Shown here: positions 12,225 to 24,154 of the stretch, piece by piece
Layout: the number at the start of each line of letters is the position of its first letter
Numbering within the stretch: position 1 is the stretch's first letter
Source: Lingula anatina
Lineage: Eukaryota; Brachiopoda; Lingulata; Lingulida; Lingulidae
Assembly: GCF_001039355.2 (NCBI RefSeq)
Contig: NW_019774947.1
Location: 1 to 64,000 of the forward strand
Length of the DNA: 64,000 bases
Reading direction: 5' to 3'
Made by a program: the position numbers and the translations under genes
The notes under the pieces: model-generated
What the model saw: the letters and a program-made list of their open reading frames with translations, nothing else
Database searches by the model: none
What the model was told of the DNA's origin: nothing

Positions 12225-14458
12225 CGCTGTAAATTTCTTAAGTTTGCTTCAATTATTGTACTTATGTCCCCGGTGCCACTTCAGACGGTACACTAGAGGC
12301 GCAATACACACATATATATATATATATATATTCACTCATAAATATATATCAGTCATGTGACTGTATGCACTACGTTTTCCCTCTTAGCTTGTCTCCGTCA
12401 CGGTTGGGAGTCAAAGGACAACGAAGACTGCCCAATGGACGTTTTAACAAACGAGGCACCGCACACGCTATGAATCCTCGACAGCAATAAAGTGAAAAAG
12501 TGTTTACTTACAATATTGGATATTAACGGCCACCATGCATAACAAATGTCGAGTAGTGTCCTATTTCACTAGCTGACATTGCAAAACAAGGTTAATGTCC
12601 CAGTTCCAGTGTCTCTATAATAATTGGTTCTTATCGAAATTATCCCATAAAATGTAAGGGAGAACAGATGCCACTTAAAAGTTATAATGATTTTGACAAT
12701 TCCGCAAAAAGGATTAGATTAATAAGGGCTTATAAAAATTACATTAAGGCTCGCTTTCGTATTAACCCACTTATAAGAAAAAAAAATGGAATAACTGTCG
12801 CCTGAACATGACCTGAACTCACTTTGATAAGAATACTTTTGCCTGTTGATGACCGTTTGATGCTAAATCGAGAATATAAAAACCGTTTACATATCCTTAA
12901 TAGCATTTAGACGATTCCAACTGATACATATCTTTTTCGTTTATTTTTGTCAGTATGAAGCGTGCACAACTCTTTTGCGTTATTTTCTATAGGTCTATAA
13001 CAAGGGTGATATTTAGAAGTGAAGGACCACGCCTTATTCATATGTCACACCCAAACATGGCTACTGGCGTATACAGCTGCTTATTCAAAGATAAGGTTTC
13101 TAGCGATAAAAATTAAGAGCAAATGGCCTTCTAGGAGAAAGCTTTTCGGAATTATAAGGCCTCGTTTCACTAGATGTTCGGATCAAAGAACTTTCAGAGT
13201 AAAAAAAAAAAAAAAAAAAAAAAAACGCCCAAGATAATCGTTAGGCCTATTCGGATTCTGGCTAGGGTTCTTTTAACGACTTCAAATCGTTGTTTGTTTG
13301 GCTTTGATGTGTTTTGACTTGGTTTTCTTGATGATATAAAAATATTATAAACACACCTAAAGATCGAGGTGCAGAAATAAGAATAAATCAGATGTGAGAT
13401 GAGAGGTAAAGCATGCATATCAATTTTATAACTGGTGAAAAGCATTTACGTTAGTGACTTAAATCCTTCTTTTTAATAAATTTCATCAAAAAAAAAAAAA
13501 ATAAATAAATAAGCGAAATGTACCAAAATTAATTCAGGCCACACTTTTTTAATTTTATGGATGACATCCTGCGCGCGCACGGATTTTCGCCCGTTCTCCN
13601 NNNNNNNNNNNNNNNNNNNNNNNNNNNNNNNNNNNNNNNNNNNNNNNNNNNNNNNNNNNNNNNNNNNNNNNNNNNNNNNNNNNNNNNNNNNNNNNNNNNN
13701 NNNNNNNNNNNTCAATTGAAATACCTCCAACGCACGGTGAGCACAATTGTAAACGGAATGTTTTTGATTCCCACACGCGCCAAGTTCCCCCAATCTCAAC
13801 AAACACACTTCACGCACATCTTTTCGATTAGTTCACCGTGGCAAAAACGGACAGTAATAATTAAATGTCCAATTACAAAGTTTATAGCTATATTTGAAAT
13901 TGTATTACGTACACTTTAAAATAATTATTCTTATGTTAAGAATCTTATTTATCAATTGACTTTGTCACCAGCTACCTTGAGTTTAAAAGTATGCTTTAGT
14001 TTGAAGAACTAATCAGCAAAATTTTATTATCACGACAAAAACTGAACAGAGCTATTTCGGACAAGAAGAAAATGTCATTATAGCCAGGAATTAGAAGCCT
14101 TTTGTTAAACGTTGCGTATCCGAATCTACTGGCACAAAGCTAACAGGGGGTAAAACATTTTAATGTAATATCGTGAACCAATGACATTTTAACTACGTGG
14201 TTATATTTAGTTACCGGTTCTCTACTTCTATGAAGTATATAATAACAGTAACATTAGAATCTAATGCATGAGTTAATTTTAATAATATGAATTATATATA
14301 GCAGTGATCATTATTTTGAAGTTAGGTTAGGCACTACTGTTCTTTTTACCCAATACTTTTTTCAGCACAAGTATTTTAGCGTTTAGTTTGTTTTTAATTG
14401 AAATTGAATACACCACTCTTTTTTATTATGCTGCCTTTGACTGAATTGTAGCCTGTAG
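12225..14458. other. non-coding region between divergent AOS-LOX and Popeye genes
   Basis: Holds the promoters of both divergent genes but no recognisable exon. Visible items are a TA run at about 12311-12330, a poly-A run starting at 13201, and the N gap. No core promoter element could be assigned with confidence. A sequence ending in TTTACAG directly before the AOS-LOX start (minus strand) and one ending in TTGTAG before the Popeye start both resemble splice acceptors, so each gene may have an upstream non-coding exon in this stretch. Confidence 0.45.
13600..13711. other. assembly gap (112 N)
   Basis: Run of N. Open frames spanning it are artefacts of translating N as X. Confidence 0.99.
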
Positions 14459-16582
14459 ATGACCATGCAGAATCTCGCCATAATGAAGCTAAGCTTTGAA
14501 AACACAACAGCTCCATCAAGCTATGTCATCGACATGGGGACAGTATCCAATGAATCTCTACTCGACAATATCTCCACGACTTCTTGGATGGGTTGTGAAT
14601 GGCTCCCGCCAAATCATGTGTTCTTTCAAATGGCCAACGTTTGCCTTCTACTTTCGTACTTGGCGCCAAATGGAATATATGGCTTGTTGTTCTTGAGGAC
14701 TGTTCTTTGCATAGCGTCGATATTTTTTTCAGTTTGGGGATGGGACGTGCTGTGTGCTTTTGACACTTTCCTATGGAACTTCTTCCTAGCTATAATCAAC
14801 TTTGTACAAGCAGTGCTCATTATCTATCACCTTCGACCACTTTCTTTTCCACCAGAGATTGAATTGATGTATGAGCAGTTATTTAAACCCCTGAAAGTGC
14901 CAAGGCATCTTTTCAAAAAAGCAGTGGATCTCCATGATGGCATATTCAGTGTAAATAAAGGGGAACTATTTGCCACAGAAGGGTCAACTAAAACTAGTGG
15001 ATTGTCTCTCCTCATCTCTGGGAGGCAAGTGCATTTTGGATGGCATTTAAATTTGAGAAAAAATCAGTTTTTTTTTCAAACTGGGTACTAATTGTAATTA
15101 TTTATAGTATTGTATAATTACATACTGGTATGCCACCCAGATTCAGAAGGCAATAAAATCAGCACTGTTAACTTAAGTAAATGCCTTTTCTCTATACTTC
15201 CTCACTTTCTTGTTTCAGAATGTCAGTATCAATAACAGGCAAGTTTGCTCATGAAATCAGTGAATTTCAGTTCCTTGACTCTCCTGAGTATGTGTCTTTC
15301 ACTGAGCATGATTGCTTTAAGGTACTTGGTTGCATGAAAATTCATTCACTATTATGTTCCTCTTACTTATACAATGTATTTCATTATGTGTACACAGGGT
15401 GAAAAACTTTCTACTAGTGTATGAACTTGACTAAATTTTGTTGTGCTCTGTTTGTGCTAGTTGGAGAATAACATAGTCTCAGTTACTTATAATTTTAACC
15501 ATTATTTACACAGTATTAATATTCCAGCATGCAGTAACTCATTTAGAAATTGATAGATAAGTAGTGATAAAAGTATTAATTTGGTTGAAGTACATGTATG
15601 TACAATGAAAAGGGGGGGGAAATGTACCATTATTTCAAGAATGAAATTCATTAAACCCCTTCCAAATAAATCATCTCAAAAGTGATGGAAAACAAATTTT
15701 CCAACTTAGATGAAGATATGAATACCCATTATTCAGGTGACTATAGTGGCTTTGGAGGACTGTCGCTACATTCGCTGGTCCAAGAGCAGGATCAAAAATG
15801 CTCTGTCAAAGGAGCCATTCCTCAGTGCCATATTTGAGAATGTGATTGGGAGGGATATTGCAAGTAAGCTTTTCATGATGAACAGACATCTCTTACATTC
15901 CCCACTGTCTCTAGAGAACTTGAGGGCAGCTGATCTGTGTACATTGGAAATGGGTAAGTTAAATTTTGTAACATTGTGCGATTTTTTTACATTTGAAGAT
16001 CATCTATTTAAATATTGTAACTCAACATGAAGATTACAAACATTACAGAGACCTTCTCTGCATGCGTTTCTGTGACGTGATTGTAGGTATTGATTTTTTA
16101 TTTACCCTTTCTGCTCTTCTATTTGTGACTGTAATACACTACCTGGAATATGTTTCAATGTCCTTACTTTTAGATCTGAAGTATATTACCTTCAAAATTT
16201 ACTTTGTACTCCTGGTATAGGTGGTTTGTGATATGGTAGTCTTTCAGGCCTTTGCTATTTTGAATGTGGCTGTTTGTTTTGTCCAAATAATGTCTTTGAT
16301 ATTTATATAGCCTTTTTTGCATAAAAAAAGATCACAACAATTCTTTTTTTCTAATTGACAGAAATTGTGGCTACTTGTCGTGATGAAATTACCAATGAAG
16401 GTGATACGGGACTTCAATACAAAAGCTTGCCTACTCTTGCAGTTCTACATGGAATCACGCACACTGAAAGAAATGTCGAGGAGGAAACGGCATTGGACAG
16501 TTTACTTGTATCGCAGCCGTCTACAAGCACTTCTTATCCTGTACTTAACAGAAAGAAATCAGAAAGAGATACTGCAGTTTGA
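14459..16582 (+). CDS. POPDC-like: Popeye domain-containing cAMP-binding membrane protein
   Basis: Four in-phase exons (14459-15024, 15219-15321, 15737-15953, 16362-16582) encode 368 residues, close to the usual length of about 360. An in-frame TAG (14456-14458) sits directly before the ATG. The N-terminus has three N-glycosylation sequons (N15, N31, N37). Three hydrophobic segments follow at about residues 57-127 and then the Popeye domain (FSVNKGE, LSLLISGR, FLDSPEY 207-213, FKVTI 222-226, CRYIRWSKSR, PFLSAIFENVIGRDI). Popeye proteins bind cAMP and act at plasma membranes of muscle and epithelia. The two cAMP-pocket signatures (usually DSPEW and FQVT) are present as DSPEY and FKVTI. The first intron uses a GC donor (AG|GCAAGT); reading through it would break the SGR-MSVSITG frame. 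The tail is Ser/Thr-rich and poorly conserved, as in the family. Confidence 0.93.
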
Positions 16583-17197
16583 AGTGCTTTTTTATTTAAA
16601 AAGATCTTACTATTTTAGAGACTATTTATAAATGCCTTTTTGTTTCAACACTGTATATTATAATTTTCCTTGTTTTAAGTGTGAAATATTAGTGTCATTG
16701 GTAACTTTTCCCTTTTTGCAATACAGGTATAAGAAAGTGTAAAAAAAAAAAATGAGCTTTATACATAATTATATATTCTACAGGTTTAGTTATAATATCT
16801 GCTGCAAGATTAATTTATTTGTATTAAAATGCACAGAACAGAATACATTTAACCTAAATGCAATAAATTATTATATTTGATATAAATGCAGTGTCTAGGG
16901 TATATAAGTTAATATGTGTAAAAGCAAATTCTATTACAGCCTATGCATGATAAAAAACCACTTGTATTCAAAAACATTTGTAAACAACATGAACACTACT
17001 TTCAACTTAGTGCTTGAGCATAAACACCTGTATGAACATTAAAATATAATTGGCACTGCCCTGTAAAATGTCTAATTACAGAATATTTTATATTTTCAAG
17101 CCCTTTTTGCTAAGAGCACAGGGACCACAACTTCTTTAAAGAACTCTTGGAAACTGATTTTCACATAAAAATGTCAACATTTGGTAAGTCTGTATAT
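16583..17197. other. overlapping 3' regions of the convergent Popeye and MOLO1-like genes
   Basis: Only about 615 bases separate the two stop codons. AATAAA at about 16862-16867 (plus) could end the Popeye transcript, and TTTATT at 16814-16819 (AATAAA on minus) the facing one. If both are used, the 3' UTRs overlap. No coding potential seen. Confidence 0.45.
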
Positions 17198-19973
17198 TTA
17201 CTTGAATATCTGCAGTAAGAAGCTTATGGCAAGAGTCATCAATATTATTGGCTGTACTGTGTTTCTCTTTCCACTGGATTTCTGAGCTTCAATTCTGTAT
17301 TCGATATTTGTTTTTTGTCCGGTTAAATGCTCTCTGCAAGAGTCAAAGGCAAAAACATATAATTTACTTTAAATTACATAATTCTTATTAAATACAAAGA
17401 CTAGAATTATGCCTCTCATTTTAATGTCTCTCGGATTTTTAAAAAGAGCATTTGCAACACTTTTTACAATGCTGGGTTGCTTTGGTATAAACTGTAGCAC
17501 CGTCAACAGACTTTTGTGGTATCTTTGGTACGGTAATAGGGCCATGCCTTGGGACCACAGATAGACCCGTAAACTTTGGCAGAGCAGCAAAAGCTATAGA
17601 CAAGCTAGCATTTGAATTTGTGTTCACTTGCAACAAATTTAGTAAATCACAATGAAGGAAATGAAAAGAGCTGTCATTGTTAACAATCCACTGAAAGTAT
17701 TCATGAAAGCAGACGATCTTCTGCCCGACTGGCCAGCTGACCCTGGGCTGTACTCTGATCTCCCCCCATGCCATTTGCGTGGAATATACTGGCCACGAAT
17801 GAAAGCAGTCCTGCAATGCGAAGGAAAACAATGCTTTGACAGCCGTCTCCTTTTCATTATTTATATTAATTTGCAAGTAAAATCTCTCAAATGATGACCT
17901 TATTTTTTGCTGTGGGATAAAAGAGATTATTATATATTCAAAGGAAAGATAGGGCAGTGCTGCACAACACAATTGTGCCTTAATTGGCTGCTGTAGTCAG
18001 CTGAAATTAACATGGAACTTTTCTGTAAGGGTGATTAAACAAGACCTAAGCAACCCAGCATAAGATAAAATAACGAAGTGTGTCTTAAGGTGGTTTTCTT
18101 GCTATATTTAATATTTCATCAAAAACATGTCTGAAAAGAAATCTTACCAGTGTTGGCAAGTGAAACAATGCTGACAAGCAAAGCGCCTCACCCCCCAAAA
18201 AAGGCAACCCTTTTATCTAAACATGCAACAGCATTTGAATGTTGATTCCTTTGAATAAAAACAAAAAGAAAAATACAATAAATAAAAAAGCGAACATTTA
18301 TATGTTGTTTCATATAAAAGGCCAATGTATGCTTACTTGAAATCGTTTATCAGTCTTTGAAGTCCCTCTTTAAGTTTTCTTCTGCTGTTTTCATCATTGC
18401 CACTGGAGAAATATTGTCGTGAGTCAGCCAAGATTCTGTTCAGATCCATATTGCTGACAACTTGACTAGCTGCTGGACCAGTGGCAACATACAACTGAAA
18501 CCAACCCATAAATGTCAGTGCTTTCTATACTTTATGCTACCTAATTTTTCTGAGAAACTTGCCTCAAATAGCTTTATCTCAGATTGCCTTTTTAACATTG
18601 TTTTTCACTTTGATCTAGACGAATAAACACAAATTAAACTCAAAGGAATTAATTATTAAGAAGGGGCTGGATTATAGTACTAGTAAGTGAAAATGAGCAT
18701 AACACCCAACTTAATGTTGTTAACATTTATGACATTCTAACTAAGATTCTATAACAAAAATTTTTCCATTCTTCTGAGTTGATATGTTCATTTCTATAAT
18801 ATCCACTCAACCATCTAAATTTGAACATTTTGAAAAATAAATTAACCAATAAACAAAGTATGTGTACTTACTACATTCTCATGCTTAGAATAAATTAACA
18901 GTACAACATCATGGCATTCTCCTCCCAAGTTCCAGTTGGGATAAAGTCGGTGAGCAAATGACTGTGCATCCCCAATACGTTTTTCATCCGAATCCTCACC
19001 ACTGGAAGTGTAGGTGATAAACCATAAGTTTCTTTAGCATAAATGCGACGTTAATTTTTATGTCCTTAGATTTCAGACAAAAATTTTTCAATCCCCATAT
19101 GGTATGGGTTCTTCATTTTCAAATGTTCATACCAATAACATAGGATCTGAAACTTTGTGAATGTTAGATTTTGACTATTCTCTGTTCATGTGAAAAATGT
19201 GCTTTTAATAACAACTAAAATTTTTTGACTGAAATGTTAAAAAAATTGCTAAAAAAGTTCAAAAAAAGTACTTTACTCACTCTACTTCTCTTTTCATTTC
19301 CTGCATCAAAGCAACAGCCATCCTTGTTCCCCTGGGTTCCTTATTCTGCTGTCTCCTATTGCACTCACTGGCAGAACACAGGCAGCGGCTATTGTTTGCT
19401 ATCCGCTCCAAGTCTTTGTCCAACATGTTGGCTATAAGAAAAAAGTTTATTATATATGTGCATATTTAAACTGAAGTTACAGATGTAGCAATGAACTGTG
19501 ATGGAAGTCATGAACAAACATTACTAGTATAGATTTGGAAAAAATGACCCTGTAACACATGCATATAATGTGATAATGATTACATCATCATTATATGTTT
19601 TTCTCAGCTGTTTTTCTTTCAATAAACTGCAGCACCATTCCATCTATTCAATTTTAAAAAAGCATGCCTTGTGTGATAAAAAGAGAACAGTTTAAGGTAT
19701 CTAAATAATTTATCAATTGAATTGAGCAAATGATATCATAGCAAATAACATCTAATTTTACAAGTGATAAAAACATTATTTACCATCCTCAAATGAAATA
19801 AGAGTATTTGGATCACAGATATAGGACTTCTTTTGTTTCCGTAGACAGCTGTATGAGCCACTGTTGGGCATCCTTGGGTTTGGGTAGTCACTAGGGCTCC
19901 ATCTGTCTGGGTTAGCCTGACCAATGGCCACCGTCACTAACCCAGCTGCTAACACCACATACAGACTGAACAT
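17198..19973 (-). CDS. MOLO1/TPM-domain secreted or membrane-anchored protein
   Basis: Five in-phase minus-strand coding exons (19973-19784 within an exon starting at 19978; 19431-19281; 19001-18872; 18494-18337; 17333-17198) encode 254 residues. The start MFSLYVVLAAGLVTVAIGQA is a signal peptide. Family motifs follow: YPNPRMP, CDPNTLIS, LERIANNSRCLC, MAVALMQ, FAHRLYPNWNLG, DVVLLIYSKHENV and LYVATG. This is the TPM-fold architecture found in nematode MOLO-1, an extracellular auxiliary protein of the levamisole acetylcholine receptor. Role in this organism is unknown. The last exon ends with a hydrophobic tail (VQPIILMTLAISFLLQIF) before the stop, fitting either a GPI-attachment signal or a short C-terminal membrane anchor. 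Cys pairs C43/C53 and the CLCSASEC cluster suggest an oxidised extracellular domain. The ATG is preceded by an acceptor five bases upstream, so a 5' UTR exon lies further right. Confidence 0.82.
17334..18336 (-). other. last intron of the MOLO1-like gene, with an unexplained long open frame
   Basis: A minus-strand frame of 177 codons (17439-17972) stays open inside this intron, in a locally more GC-rich patch. Its last part ends in a Cys-rich tail (HCKKCCKCSF). A possible acceptor before 17604 would be in phase with the preceding exon, but it lacks a pyrimidine tract. I recognise no domain. It could be an alternative last exon, a degenerate insertion, or chance. Confidence 0.3.
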
Positions 19974-19978
19974 CTTTC

Positions 19979-21985
19979 CTGTTAATAAATGATAATATAT
20001 GTTAGCCAATATTATAAAAAAAAAGCTATGGGAACATATTTTATTTAACATGCATGTACTAGTACTGTAGCTTTATCAAGTGCTTCAAAATAACCTTGGA
20101 AATAAAATGTACCATGATCCTGGTCAGCAAATAAATGTGCTCATAATTCATTGAGGAAGTGATACATGAACATATCCCAAGCCTCAGAGTGTGCTCAAGA
20201 GCTCACTCACTCTATATATTATCCGCTGATTCCAGCAATTAAGCAATGATGGACAGAGGAATGTCTAAAACAGTACTCTGAACCATGGGGTGCCAATATC
20301 CAGTTTATTTAGTATTTAAACCCAAGCCTAAAAATATTAAGTCTTCCACCAGCAATATGGCTGAGTTAATTACTTATGCCATTTACTCAGAGAATATACA
20401 TGGATGTTTAGTCAAAAGTTCTGTTGGGGCAATTAGAATAACTCAGGCTAACCAGTTAAAAAAAAAAAAAAAAAAAAGAGGCAAATATTTAAGAACAAAA
20501 ATGACGGACTATTTAGTATAAAAATGAAATTTTGGCACTTCCCTAATCACCAGGTACAACCTATCCACAAAATTAGGGTCTATAAACCTCCTTTGTAGTT
20601 CTAAATTTCACATTCTGTCACTCTGAATCACTCATAATGGAAATTTAGAGCTTAGTGTATTATCAGTAGGCTTTAATAGAAATACATACAGAATTTGAAA
20701 ATAAGTTCATAAACTAATTTTCTCACCAGTTTTAGATAAAATATACATCTTGATTATTTAAGGAAAATTGTAAATATTTTCAGCAATTTTTTTACATACA
20801 GTAAGGTATTACACACACTGTTTGCCTTTTAGAAAATAAAATTCACATTCTAACTCTACCAGTCCAAAAAAGAAGCAAGTGCCAATGTTGCCAAGGAGCG
20901 TCCTTTTGGCTGAAATTGGTTTCTCAAGGTATGCAAGCAGAATGCTCTCAAACCATTGGTGTTTATTCTGGGCATCCTACCTGACCGGTTTCAGTGAACA
21001 ATTACCTATCAAGGTGAAGCAGGGTCATAAATATTGGCAAAAACAAGCTGAGAGAGTATCTTAATTACTTCCGAGGATGAGCAATTCTCAAAATGATCTT
21101 TATACACCAAACTTTTTCTCACTTACTGTATATCTACCAAGCATATTCATAGGCCTATAAATGGTTCATTTATCAGTCTCTCACATAAAAAAATTGAGGT
21201 ATGCTAATCTGATTTGAACTATAATTATATTGCACATGGATTACTATACGGGATATACCCAGTACATGTACAAGTTAAACTATATCTTTAAATACTTAGC
21301 TTAATTACCAGAGTCAGTGAACATGAATGAAAGCAAAATGAAGTCCAGATGATTCTAAATGTAGGTCAAATGAACTAGGTTGCATGCATATATGCGAACT
21401 ACATGAATAAGTAGTATGTTTATGTTGAGCAAGGAAACAGGTTTAACGAGAAGTTGATGAATGCAAAGCAAGACCTCGCAACAATATTCGGTTTGTTTGT
21501 GTGAACGTAATAACACCACCCTCTCTATCCACCAAGGCGTTGAATTTGGTATACAAAGTCAAATAACATGACGAGACTGCAAGTTATCAAATAATTTATC
21601 TTTCACCTGAGATTGCTTTTTTTATTACACCAATCCCAAAAGGCTGTTCCAAAGCATTTGGAGTAATAAAAAAAATCCCCATGAAGCCCCGCTATCTAAA
21701 AAGCTTACTCTTCAGTACTTCTATTCGGACACTTTATGGGAATTTTCGCCTTCATCCTGATAAAACTATAGCCATGGGAGTACGAACCTGGACAAACCTC
21801 GGCCAGACAAACTGTTTAAGCGACGGAGATTTCTCAACCAGACATAAACACTGGATTAAAAAACGTGTCCAATACTCAACACAGTATAATCACACTGGAA
21901 TATTGTATGTTCAGTACTCATAGTAAAATATATGCCCGTCGACAGTTGAAAGAATATAGGCCTAATACAAGAGCAAAGCACTCAC
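19979..21985 (-). other. probable 5' UTR intron of the MOLO1-like gene
   Basis: No coding exon found. It is bounded by an acceptor just upstream of the signal-peptide ATG (plus CT at 19979-19980) and a candidate donor at 21984-21985. A poly-A run at about 20458-20477 is the only conspicuous feature. Confidence 0.4.
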
Positions 21986-22150
21986 CTGAGATTCTGTTGC
22001 CCCCCTTTACTGCTTTACGTAGTCCGTCGACTCAGCGGCGTTTTCTGCTGTCCTTACTGCTGAGGCCCCTCCCGGTTGAACTGGAATTAATTCTCGTTCT
22101 GTCGTATTTCCTGTGCCTTCGCGTACAAAATAAACTCCCTCTTGAGTAGG
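21986..22150 (-). other. candidate 5' UTR exon of the MOLO1-like gene
   Basis: A more GC-rich patch ending, on the minus strand, in TCTCAG|GTGAGT, a consensus donor. It would pair with the acceptor at 19979-19980. The upstream limit is a guess; there is no transcript evidence. Confidence 0.35.
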
Positions 22151-23925
22151 CGATGAGGTTTACAGTTTACAAAAAGAACTCCTTTATCTGCCCGTTTGCG
22201 GTCGACCCAATTTACACCAAAACTCGAGACATTGCGCATGTAGAACACTGATAAATGAATCACCCAGGTATAGGATTGCCAAAGATGCGGCGTCAGTATG
22301 CCAAAAATGGTTCATCAAAACCAGCACGTCAAATACTTCAAACAGGTTCTTAAGGCTTAAGTCCTGGTGGAATATGGAGTGCTAGGTAAAATCCTGATTA
22401 AAACGCTTCAAACTGTTCGCACTCCAATAGCACATTCAAGGTGAATTTTTTTGCCATGATCATTTTCTTAATCGATGTTTTTTCGGTAACTTGGGCAATG
22501 GTTTTCAAATTACCAGAGTACTAGTGAAATCAGCGCTTTTGCTTTTTTTCCCTGTATGTTGCCAATTTAAAAAGGTAGGCTACCAATCAATTTCAAGTCC
22601 GAAAATGGTAGTTATGCGTATAATAAATGTATTCTGTAGCTGAAACTGCATTGATTTTATGTCAATTCTAGATGATGAGTAGATTTTCATTCAAAACATT
22701 TACAAATCCATTCATTCCATACTATATGATTCACTTAATCTGGACAATCCAGTTGCATTCAACAATCCCTAGCTGTATTGTTGGATTCTACCATAGAAGT
22801 AGAAAACGTCTATGATTCTACATATTTGTATAATAGTTGTATTTATCGCATATATATTTATATCGGAAAACGGGGAAGAGGGTCTGCTTCGCATCCACGG
22901 ACCCCCCTTCAAAAAATCCCGGATCTGCCCCAGTGATATAATGACAAGTAATTTCACTGTGTTAAAGATAAAAAAAGTCAGATTGTGATCGAGGCTCAAT
23001 TTCTCACAGAGCTGTGATATTTGCTAAATTTAATTTCATCAAAACACATGAATCTTTCTGCCCACACATCAACCACAAATGTCATGGGGAATTCCGTGCG
23101 GTTTACGAAAAACATTTAGTCAGATAGGGTTTGCTTCAGAAATTAAATACTAAAATAGAAAAATTGGGCAATGGTATTTTCCTTTTCAAATAAATTGTTT
23201 TGGTAAATTGTTCATAGACAAGTAAAATATTCAGTATCATTAACTGCGGAAAAAATTCTTTCTGGTATTTTTCTTTCTTTCTTTCTTTCTGTCTTTCTTT
23301 CTTTCTTTTTAAAAACAGATCAAAGTAGACCAACAACATAAACAGACGAAAAAGTCTGATTTTCGAGTACCAGAGCTTACTGTAAAATTATCTCCACCAT
23401 TAGCCTTATCCTGCAGTGGTTAAACAAGACCAAATTCACCCTAAGTTTAATAGCGTTAATGTTAAACTGTTTTATCGGACATTTTCCCTATACTCATTTT
23501 TACGCAGATCTATGAATACGATAACCCGTAACAGCCTATGTTGTATTCGCTATCTAAATCGTATCACTCTAAGATAGCACTCAACGGAAACTGCAAAGCC
23601 AAGTTTACGACCAGGGCTAAAGTTTATCATTTTATTAACATTAGAGCCACGCCCTTTCCCGTGCTGCCATCTTAATAGGTTAACTCCGCAAACGTAAGTC
23701 CATTCTTTTTTGTTCATCCATTGACCTGAAAAGAATATTACCAGTGAAGTTGAATAAATGTGAAACTCTGATTTATTTTAGAAATACATATATGCTGGAG
23801 TTTTATTTTAACCGACGTTAAATTCTACTTATCTAATCTAATAATAGGAGCCCTAGGTAATCGTTTCATCTTGCTGCCTCAAGCACGTGGCGCCAGCTAT
23901 TGGGAGCGGAAGCAACAAGTGCCTG
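22151..23925. other. intergenic region between divergent MOLO1-like and SYTL genes
   Basis: No exon recognised. Contains a (CTTT)n-like tract at about 23267-23308 and a CACGTG E-box at 23884-23889, followed by an inverted CCAAT (ATTGG 23899-23903) near the presumed SYTL promoter. The promoter assignment is weak. Confidence 0.4.
23884..23903 (+). promoter_or_regulatory. E-box and inverted CCAAT near presumed SYTL start
   Basis: CACGTG at 23884-23889 and ATTGG (CCAAT on the other strand) at 23899-23903 lie just ahead of a GC-richer candidate first exon. Both motifs are short and can occur by chance. Confidence 0.25.
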
Positions 23926-23929
23926 TAAT

Positions 23930-24154
23930 TTCCGTTTCACACACGTACCGTCAAGCTTGTTGTGTGTCATTCACTGCCAGCTCTGCGTGTTTTAGCTGTC
24001 GCGAGGCAAAGGCCTAGACATCTGTTTGCTTTCCAGGTCATTTTCATGACCAGTTTTATCTCCTATGAAGTAGTGGAAAACTTGGAATTGAAGCGCACAG
24101 TGTTTCTGGTGCAAATGCCAGTGGACATGTCCGATTTTGTGGCGTAAACTTGCG
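23930..24154 (+). other. candidate first 5' UTR exon of the SYTL gene
   Basis: A GC-richer patch ending in TGCG|GTGAGT, a consensus donor at 24155. The coding start lies in a later exon that opens with an acceptor (29537-29538), so at least one upstream exon must exist. An open frame of 61 codons (23962-24147) ends before the donor and is probably not translated into the main product. Start position is approximate. Confidence 0.4.

Noticed and set aside
13473-13919. Open frames spanning the N gap
   Set aside because: Translation of N as X; no support on either side.
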